Source: Paludibacteraceae bacterium (GTDB lineage: Bacteria > Bacteroidota > Bacteroidia > Bacteroidales > Paludibacteraceae). Taken from it: a DNA stretch of 41,403 nt. A program made the position numbers and the translations under genes. Below the pieces are notes generated by a model, which was not told the DNA's origin, did not search any database, and saw nothing but the letters and a program-made list of their open reading frames with translations. Below, one piece after another: positions 33,498 to 39,096 of this stretch. The stretch is from contig CAJOKE010000013.1 of NCBI GenBank assembly GCA_905235225.1, positions 1 through 41,403 on the forward strand. The letters are read 5' to 3'. The first letter of the stretch is position 1; each line of letters opens with the position of its first letter.

Positions 33498-34277
33498 TTA
33501 AAAATTACACAAACTCATCTGCCCCTTTTCATCCATTTGGGCATAGGTAAACAACTTGAAGCAGTCCCCCAGCAGTATCACCCGCGAGTCCCGCGAAATC
33601 TGCAAATCAAGGTCTATATGCCGGTGACCGAATACATAATAGTCATGATGCTCCTTCTGCTCCATCTCCTTTGCGTACAGCACCAGTTCCTCCTTGTCCT
33701 CACCCTTGTACGGGAACGGGTTCGCAAGCTCCTTCAAACGGCTTTTCTTCGCCCAACCATATCCTAACCAATTGCCCAATCTTGGCGGCAAACAACGGAA
33801 CATAAACTGCGCCACACGATTATGGAAGAATGCACGCAACCGCATGAAAGACTTGATTTTACGCTGCACCTTCGGCGGATACAGGTTGCTATAGTCATCG
33901 GGCAGCAGACCGTCACCATGCGCTAAATACAATGTCTTGCCGCATGTCGTGAACGAATACGGATGATGGTGGATAATCATTCCCGTCATCTGTTTCAGAC
34001 CGCCGAACGTCCACAAGTCATGATTACCGGTAAAGAAATGCACACGAACACCCTTGCGGACCAAGTGACGGACAGTGTGCATAAACTCGCTGTACTGCTT
34101 CTTGCTCTTGTCCGTAATATAGTATTCAAACCAGAAATCGAACATGTCGCCAAGCATGTATATCGCCGTAGCGTCCTTGCCCATCTGACGAAGCAGGTCG
34201 ATTACTTTCTTCTGGTGCGCCCAACCGCGTTCTATCGCCTTGGACCCTAAATGTGCATCGCTTAAAAAGTATATCAT
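33498..34277 (-). CDS. lpxH: UDP-2,3-diacylglucosamine diphosphatase
   Basis: A 259-aa calcineurin-like metallophosphoesterase: FLSDAHLGS, LGDMFDFWFEYY, FFTGNHDLW, LAHGDGL and YVFGHRHIDLD give the five metal-binding motifs. The 'GDxFDFWFEY' and 'SDAHLG' forms are those of the LpxH family of Bacteroidota. Reaction: releases UMP from UDP-2,3-diacylglucosamine to give lipid X in lipid A synthesis, at the inner face of the inner membrane. A helical cap region (PPKVQRKIKSFMRLRAFFHN) is present. It is 13 bases after the DUF59 gene and 8 before mazG. Confidence 0.92.
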   Translation of the reverse strand: MIYFLSDAHLGSKAIERGWAHQKKVIDLLRQMGKDATAIYMLGDMFDFWFEYYITDKSKKQYSEFMHTVRHLVRKGVRVHFFTGNHDLWTFGGLKQMTGMIIHHHPYSFTTCGKTLYLAHGDGLLPDDYSNLYPPKVQRKIKSFMRLRAFFHNRVAQFMFRCLPPRLGNWLGYGWAKKSRLKELANPFPYKGEDKEELVLYAKEMEQKEHHDYYVFGHRHIDLDLQISRDSRVILLGDCFKLFTYAQMDEKGQMSLCNF

Positions 34278-34290
34278 TTCTCTTCCACGT

Positions 34291-34608
34291 TTACATAAAT
34301 CCCAACTCTAACTTCGCTTCCTCGGACATCATGTCCTTTGACCACTCCGGCTCGAACACAAGATTCACGTTCACCGCCGTCACGCCGTCAACCGAAGCCA
34401 CCTTCTGACGGATATCCTCTATCAGGAAGTCCGCTGCAGGACAAGACGGAGCGGTCAGCGTCATGTCGATATTGCACGTTCCGTCATCCTGTAACTCAAT
34501 CTTGTAAATCAGCCCGAGGTCATAGATGTTTACAGGTATCTCAGGGTCGAAAACCGTCTTCAGCATCTTTAATACCTGTTCCTCTTTCTCCAAAAACTCA
34601 TTTGTCAT
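34291..34608 (-). CDS. DUF59/MIP18 family Fe-S assembly protein
   Basis: A 105-aa protein with DPEIPVNIYDLGLIYKI and TLTAPSCPAADFL, the two conserved blocks of the DUF59 (MIP18/PaaD/SufT-like) family, including the reactive Cys in APSCP. Family role: helps assemble or deliver iron-sulfur clusters to target proteins. No suf genes are adjacent. A ferredoxin gene lies about 2 kb away on the other strand. It is coded between a chromate-transporter pair and lpxH within one minus-strand operon, so its context gives little extra information. Confidence 0.93.
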   Translation of the reverse strand: MTNEFLEKEEQVLKMLKTVFDPEIPVNIYDLGLIYKIELQDDGTCNIDMTLTAPSCPAADFLIEDIRQKVASVDGVTAVNVNLVFEPEWSKDMMSEEAKLELGFM

Positions 34609-34623
34609 TTCTTTTTCTCCTTA

Positions 34624-35211
34624 TTAATATATCAGCCATCCCGCCAGACCGGCAAGCACAATCAATAATATCGGGTGGCTGATAACATCTGTCGTTTTAT
34701 TCAGTACCGGGTTCTTTTCCTTCTTCGGCACAAACACCGGCAGCAGCGTGCAGACAGCCACTACCGCGCATATCACGTAACTGTAACTGTCAATAAAGCT
34801 CTCCGGCGTACACAGACGCACCGCCGCCACGGCTATCAACGCAACTATCAGCACCCTGATACAGCGCATAACAATCTGATACACACGGTTATCCGCCCAC
34901 TTGTCCTTGATGTGCATATAGATATTGCACACTACTAACATAATCACCAAACTCGGCAGAATAATCGCTAACGATGCCACCAGACTGCCCCAGACACTCC
35001 CTGTAGCCGTATAGCCCACATAGGTCGCGCAGTTCATCCCGATGGGACCCGGAGTGACCTGACTGATTCCCACTATATCCACAAACTCCGTCTGCGTCAT
35101 CCAGCCGTACTTCGTCACTTCCATCTCTATCAGCGCGATAATTGACATGCCCCCGCCGAAGCCTAACAGACCAATCTTCAAAAACGATATGAACAGTTGC
35201 CAGTATATCAT
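34624..35211 (-). CDS. Chromate transporter family protein, second half (ChrA)
   Basis: A 195-aa membrane protein of the single-domain ChrA type: FLKIGLLGFGGGMSIIALIE (the FGGG motif), GISQVTPGPIGMNCATYVG (QVTPGP motif), then four to five more membrane helices. Family knowledge: short ChrA proteins work as pairs encoded side by side, forming one transporter that exports chromate or a related anion. The true substrate in gut-type bacteria is unclear. Its ATG overlaps the stop of the first ChrA gene (ATGA). Full family length. Confidence 0.93.
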   Translation of the reverse strand: MIYWQLFISFLKIGLLGFGGGMSIIALIEMEVTKYGWMTQTEFVDIVGISQVTPGPIGMNCATYVGYTATGSVWGSLVASLAIILPSLVIMLVVCNIYMHIKDKWADNRVYQIVMRCIRVLIVALIAVAAVRLCTPESFIDSYSYVICAVVAVCTLLPVFVPKKEKNPVLNKTTDVISHPILLIVLAGLAGWLIY

Positions 35212-35642
35212 ATCTTCCGCGCCATCCTGATTACCGTCGCGCCGATCAATGCCACCACCGCCGGACGCACACCCTTGAACACTGCCTCTATCTCAGGCAA
35301 ATGCTTGTATTCCGTAAAAAACACTGCTATGAGCAATATACACACAATCGAAGGCAATACCGCACCTGTTACCGCCGCTGCGATATACGCCCACCTGTAC
35401 CTGCCACGCGACACGCACCAGCCTACAAAGATCGCCGTATTCACCGCTATCAGTCCCGGTGCCGCCTGAGCCAATGCCAGCATGTTCAGAAACTCTTTCT
35501 CCTCAACCCACCGGTGCTTGTCCACTATCTCACGCTGCACGTAGGCGAGCATCACATACCCGCCACCGATAGTGAATGTTCCGATCTTGAGATAGACAAG
35601 AAACAGCTCCCCTATACGCTTCAACTCATCCATTTGCCACAC
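35208..35642 (-). CDS. Chromate transporter family protein, first half, short
   Basis: A 144-aa membrane protein with FLVYLKIGTFTIGGGYVMLAYVQ (GGGY motif) and LALAQAAPGLIAVNTAIFVG (QAAPG motif), then helices up to RPAVVALIGATVIRMARKI, where it stops. Partner ChrA half-proteins usually have about 180-195 residues, so the last two helices or so are missing. The stop is fused to the start of the second ChrA gene (ATGA), so it is not an obvious frameshift. The start may be Met at 35642 or 35633. The first overlaps the udk 3' end by 17 bases, the second by 8. Confidence 0.85.
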   Translation of the reverse strand: MWQMDELKRIGELFLVYLKIGTFTIGGGYVMLAYVQREIVDKHRWVEEKEFLNMLALAQAAPGLIAVNTAIFVGWCVSRGRYRWAYIAAAVTGAVLPSIVCILLIAVFFTEYKHLPEIEAVFKGVRPAVVALIGATVIRMARKI

Positions 35643-36279
35643 GCCAATCGCCGTTCTTCACCTGCAACTGCTCACGCAACTGCTGCTTGATGAACTTCGC
35701 CATCACGTTGATTGCCGCATTGTTGTGACCGCCCTGAGGAATAATCACATCCGCATAACGCTTGCATGGCTCGATAAACTGCTCGTGCATCGGCTTAAGC
35801 ACCTTTTGGTAACGCTCCATCACACCCTCTACCGTGCGCCCGCGTTCTATTATGTCGCGCTTGATAACACGGATCAGACGGTCGTCTGCATCCGCATCCA
35901 CAAATATCTTCAAATCCATCTCGGAACGCAGACGCTCGTCGCGAAGGGCCATAATCCCCTCTACCACAATCACTTCCTTCGGCTCGATATGCACCGTCTC
36001 ACGCTGGCGCGTACACGTTATATAATCGTATATCGGCTCCTCTATCGACTTCCCCTCGCGCAACTCGCATATATGACGCTCTAACAACGGCCAGTCAAAC
36101 GCATCCGGATGGTCGAAGTTGATCTTCTGACGCTCCTCCATAGGAATACCGCTCGAATCCTTGTAATACGAGTCCTGATGCAACACTACAACTTCGCCCT
36201 TCGGCAAACGCTCCGCCAACTTGCGCACAACCGTTGTTTTTCCCGAGCCGGTCCCGCCCGCAATTCCAATAATGAACAT
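35626..36279 (-). CDS. udk: Uridine kinase
   Basis: A 217-aa protein with the P-loop GIAGGTGSGKTTVVRKL, the substrate-site HQDSYYKD, NFDHPDAFDWPLL, EEPIYDYITCTR and VIVVEGIMALRDE, all typical of Udk. Reaction: GTP/ATP-dependent phosphorylation of uridine and cytidine in pyrimidine salvage. Length normal. It is the first gene of the six-gene minus-strand operon, behind the promoter at 36299-36330, 19 bases from the start codon, so the leader is very short. The C-terminal tail NGDWRVANG is Bacteroidota-like and lies in the overlap with the ChrA gene. Confidence 0.96.
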   Translation of the reverse strand: MFIIGIAGGTGSGKTTVVRKLAERLPKGEVVVLHQDSYYKDSSGIPMEERQKINFDHPDAFDWPLLERHICELREGKSIEEPIYDYITCTRQRETVHIEPKEVIVVEGIMALRDERLRSEMDLKIFVDADADDRLIRVIKRDIIERGRTVEGVMERYQKVLKPMHEQFIEPCKRYADVIIPQGGHNNAAINVMAKFIKQQLREQLQVKNGDWRVANG

Positions 36280-36298
36280 AATATCTCAATTTACGCTA

Positions 36299-36330
36299 CA
36301 AAAGTACTCTTTTTTTTCCATTCTCACAAA
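36299..36330 (-). promoter_or_regulatory. Promoter of udk-chrA-chrA-DUF59-lpxH-mazG
   Basis: Minus strand: -33 TTTG (36327-36330), -7 TACTTTTG (36299-36306), spacer 20. It is back to back with the ferredoxin promoter. Confidence 0.8.
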
Positions 36331-36366
36331 TCACACCATAAAAAAATAATAAAATGTCTAAATAAA

Positions 36367-36398
36367 TTTGCACATATCCGCTTTTTGTTGTACTTTTG
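36367..36398 (+). promoter_or_regulatory. Promoter of the ferredoxin gene
   Basis: Plus strand: -33 TTTG (36367-36370), -7 TACTTTTG (36391-36398), spacer 20, extended -33 TTTGCACATATCC. The leader to ATG 36448 is about 43 bases. Confidence 0.8.
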
Positions 36399-36447
36399 CA
36401 CCAGATTTGGTATAAGGAATATTTTCCGATTATTAAAATATATTACT

Positions 36448-36612
36448 ATGGCTTACAAAATTTCTGAAGATTGTATCGCTTGCGGTACTTGCAAAGACGA
36501 ATGCCCGATGGGTGCTATCTCCGAGGGCGAACACTATTCTATCAACCCTGACGAATGCACTGAGTGCGGCACTTGCGCCGACGTTTGCCCGTCCGGAGCA
36601 ATCTCACTCTAA
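36448..36612 (+). CDS. 2[4Fe-4S] ferredoxin
   Basis: A 54-aa ferredoxin, too short to be noticed easily: MAYKISEDCIACGTCKDECP, then a second CTECGTCADVCPSGAISL. Both CxxCxxCxxxCP motifs are complete, giving two four-iron clusters as in clostridial-type ferredoxins. Role: low-potential electron carrier in the cytoplasm for enzymes such as pyruvate:ferredoxin oxidoreductase. It is monocistronic, with its own promoter and a strong terminator (36728-36752). The codons are strongly optimised, as expected for an abundant protein. Confidence 0.97.
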   Translation: MAYKISEDCIACGTCKDECPMGAISEGEHYSINPDECTECGTCADVCPSGAISL

Positions 36613-36727
36613 CCATGTCGTCGGCATGTCTCTATGCTTTAGCGCATACGGCATGACCCGAATTCCCGAATGAATAATCAGCCTCTATAGACACGATCCT
36701 TGCATCGTCGGCTGTTCATTCTGCATC

Positions 36728-36752
36728 AAAAGCGGCTTCGGCCGCTTTTTTT
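36728..36752 (+). terminator. Intrinsic terminator of the ferredoxin gene
   Basis: AAAAGCGGC-TTCG-GCCGCTTTTTTT: a GC-rich stem with the stable TTCG tetraloop followed by seven T (36746-36752). Confidence 0.95.
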
Positions 36753-36808
36753 GTTGCCTTTTCTTCTGCTGATTTTTCCGCCTTCCTCCACTATAAAACG
36801 ACTACTTT

Positions 36809-36830
36809 AACCGAACGATAACCGAACGAT
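36809..36830. repeat. Two perfect tandem copies of an 11-bp unit (AACCGAACGAT)
   Basis: AACCGAACGAT occurs at 36809-36819 and again at 36820-36830, with no further clear copy. It lies in the gap before the promoter at 36945 and has the same 11-base period as the arrays at 10055 and 21158. Confidence 0.85.
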
Positions 36831-36944
36831 AGTGCGCTTCGACAAGGCACAAAAGACGGATAATATCATTTAACAAAAGCACACCATAGTACCACCATTT
36901 ACCGCTTAATAATTCCGCTTTCTGCAAAAAAAAATTACTTTTAT

Positions 36945-36976
36945 TTTGCATAATCCAAAATAAAATTGTACCTTTG
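36945..36976 (+). promoter_or_regulatory. Promoter of the 37-41 kb gene group
   Basis: Plus strand: -33 TTTG (36945-36948), -7 TACCTTTG (36969-36976), spacer 20, extended -33 TTTGCATAATCCAA. It would transcribe the broken DUF1963 gene and probably the genes behind it. Confidence 0.8.
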
Positions 36977-37006
36977 CCGCACATAATAACACAATACTGC
37001 TCTGTT

Positions 37007-37524
37007 ATGAATACCGCCTTGTCACATTGGTGGGGGTTTGCAGCACTACCCGAAAACCTTACCTATCCAGAAAACGGGCTGGATAACCCCATGACGCTCG
37101 TCTGCCAGTTCGCCCATGCAGACGGACTGGTATATGTCTTTGCTGACCTCGATTATTTCTTCGGAGACATTGATTCGGACGGCGGACATATCGGCGAATG
37201 GACGTCCAATCTATACCAAGTACTCTACTCTCCTTCCTGCGACAATCTCCACGAACATCAAATCCGCTATCCCGACGGTACATCGGCTGTGCCGGAGGCG
37301 CGCCCTTTGGACGGCTATGACTCCCGTGTCCTCAGCAAGCCTCCGCATGGACAGACGAACTCGCGCAGGACTATCCCGACTACCAAGTACTTGTCCAACT
37401 TGAGGAAGACGATGACATCAACCTCCGCTTCTACGACTGCGGCACGCTCTTCTTCCTCATCCGCCCCGAAGACCTCGAAGCCAAGCGGTTCGACCGCGTC
37501 CGGTGCGTCCTATACTCCTACTAA
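37007..37524 (+). pseudogene. DUF1963 (YwqG-like) gene with a single-base frameshift
   Basis: Frame 0 from ATG 37007 gives a clear DUF1963 N-terminus: NTALSHWWGFAALPENLTYP, NPMTLVCQFAH, GLVYVFADLDYFFGD, LYSPSCDNLHEHQIRYPDG, GYDSRVLSKPP. At about 37343-37350 the family-like sequence leaves this frame and goes on in the next: WTDELAQDYPDYQVLVQLEE, INLRFYDCGTLFFLI, RFDRVRCVLYSY, then TAA at 37522-37524. One base has been lost near CCGCATGG. Without the shift the product would be about 173 aa, matching a whole family member. Family knowledge: DUF1963 proteins are small soluble proteins often found among polymorphic-toxin immunity genes. The remaining frame-0 tail is Ser/Thr-rich nonsense. Confidence 0.88.
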
Positions 37525-37545
37525 AATAATTAAATTACACTCGCT

Positions 37546-38733
37546 ATGACACCTGTTTTCAAAAACTACCTTGCTCAGAATGACATCAACGGTTATCTGA
37601 CTGCCCTTCATCAGGAAGCCGACAACGGCGATGCCGGCTCACTGCGTATCCTGCTCTACCTCGCCGTCATGGTCTCAGAGGTGGAAGATGCAGTAGATTA
37701 TGTCACTAAACTCATGGACATTGACGACTATGCTTTCGAGGTATGGCCGCACATGTCCGATGCTATCAACGAACTGAACAATGAACTCGGGCAATGCGAC
37801 GATGACGAAAAGTACAAATATGCCCTCGGAGCCAAGTTCAAAACCGCCCTCAATACCGGCGACATGGAATATGAGAACGAGCATCCGGGGTTCGAGTCCC
37901 CTTTCCGGCTTTTTGGCGACAAAATCATTATTATGCAGCGCGCCTACCTTAATCATGTAGGCAAGCAGACCTATCCCGTGATAGATGACAGCGTGGCGAC
38001 TAAACCCTGCGCACCAAAGGAGAAAATCGATTACTGGTACAGCCTCTACCGCCGCAGCGATTGTTCGGCAAACCAAGAGTCTATCTATCAGGACGCTAAA
38101 CCTTATGCAGAACAGGGTGACCCTGATGCCATGCTCGTTGTCGGATACCTGCTCGCACACGGCATAGAAACAAAATACGACAGCCCGCACGTCACTATTC
38201 TTCGCGCCAACAACAATTTCGCCCTACCATTCCTCCGCCGCGCTGCAGACGCCGGACGACCGCTCGCCTGCTCCGAGACGGCTTTCATCCTATATGACCA
38301 AGCCAAAGAGCATCCCGAATACAGAGAACTCGCGGACCAATATCTGGAGAAAGGTGCTTCCTTGAAAGACAAGAACTCACTCCTCAAACTCTTCAACTAC
38401 TATAAGGACAAAGACGATGACAAAGCTTTTGCGTACCTCGTTCCCCTCGCCGAAGTGTATGGCACGCATGAGTACGACCTTGAACTCGCCTATTGGTACG
38501 AGAAAGGCCGCGGCTGCGAGAAGGACGAGAAAAAGGCCTTCGAACTTGTCGAATATGTCTGGAAAAGCTCCTCCGCCAGCCCGTACGACAGCAGTCAGGA
38601 GGACTCTGTCAGTATGCTCTGCCGCTACCTCAGAGAAGGCATCGGCTGCGAACCCGACCCCGAACGAGCCGACGAAATACACCGTTGGTACAAAGACGAC
38701 GAAGACCGCATGTGGGAAATGTTAACCAGATAA
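37546..38733 (+). CDS. Sel1-like repeat protein
   Basis: A 395-aa protein without a signal peptide. After an N-terminal helical region (LHQEADNGDAGSLRILLYLAV) it has several Sel1-like helical repeats: YAEQGDPDAMLVVGYLLAHG, FLRRAADAGRPLACSETAFIL, ELAYWYEKGRGCEKDEKKAFEL, LCRYLREGIGCEPDPERADEI. Sel1/TPR-like repeats bind other proteins. Very acidic overall. It starts 21 bases after the stop of the DUF1963 remnant. Inference: with DUF1963 and the unknown 106-aa gene it forms an accessory group, perhaps of immunity or adaptor proteins. No partner toxin is visible in the window. Confidence 0.85.
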   Translation: MTPVFKNYLAQNDINGYLTALHQEADNGDAGSLRILLYLAVMVSEVEDAVDYVTKLMDIDDYAFEVWPHMSDAINELNNELGQCDDDEKYKYALGAKFKTALNTGDMEYENEHPGFESPFRLFGDKIIIMQRAYLNHVGKQTYPVIDDSVATKPCAPKEKIDYWYSLYRRSDCSANQESIYQDAKPYAEQGDPDAMLVVGYLLAHGIETKYDSPHVTILRANNNFALPFLRRAADAGRPLACSETAFILYDQAKEHPEYRELADQYLEKGASLKDKNSLLKLFNYYKDKDDDKAFAYLVPLAEVYGTHEYDLELAYWYEKGRGCEKDEKKAFELVEYVWKSSSASPYDSSQEDSVSMLCRYLREGIGCEPDPERADEIHRWYKDDEDRMWEMLTR

Positions 38734-38763
38734 AATACAACCATCAAAATAAATTACTCTACT

Positions 38764-39084
38764 ATGGCTAAAATTACTGTTACCGGCTACGAAGTAGCCT
38801 GCGATCCGGGTATCAATCATTTCACGACATACAGGGGCGAACCGATTGACGTCAACGATATTCAGCCCGGTATGAATCTGGAGCGGCAGATTACCGATTC
38901 GTGGTGGCGCAGCGCAGTCAGTCATAAACTCGCAGCACTGACCCTTGTCGAAGTGCGTGACACCGGCGTAGTCCTCCACTACGGCATCAACGACATCTTC
39001 GTCGAGTTCGGCAAATCCGAACAGATAGACAAAGTCGGACTGAGCTACGCCTACGGCGAACTCTGGGTCAAAGTAGAACCATAA
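38764..39084 (+). CDS. Unknown 106-aa protein
   Basis: I do not recognise this protein. It begins MAKITVTGYEVACDPG, has a Trp pair in ITDSWWRSAVSHKLAAL, and ends GLSYAYGELWVKVEP. The pattern suggests alternating beta-strands with one helix and no signal peptide or membrane segment, so it should be cytoplasmic. Codon use matches the neighbouring Sel1 gene, which it follows by 30 bases. It precedes a large secreted protein by 12 bases, so the three are probably on one message. The location behind Sel1 and DUF1963 genes suggests an immunity-type or adaptor protein, which is inference only. Confidence 0.7.
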   Translation: MAKITVTGYEVACDPGINHFTTYRGEPIDVNDIQPGMNLERQITDSWWRSAVSHKLAALTLVEVRDTGVVLHYGINDIFVEFGKSEQIDKVGLSYAYGELWVKVEP

Positions 39085-39096
39085 AAAAATACTGAT

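Larger units (their letters stand above)
36613..37006. other. Intergenic region after ferredoxin gene
   Basis: This 394-base gap holds about 110 bases of 3' leader without a gene, the ferredoxin terminator, two copies of an 11-bp unit at 36809-36830, and the promoter of the DUF1963 remnant. The segment 36624-36660 can fold weakly (GGCATG... TATGC...GCATA). Nothing else is seen. Confidence 0.7.
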
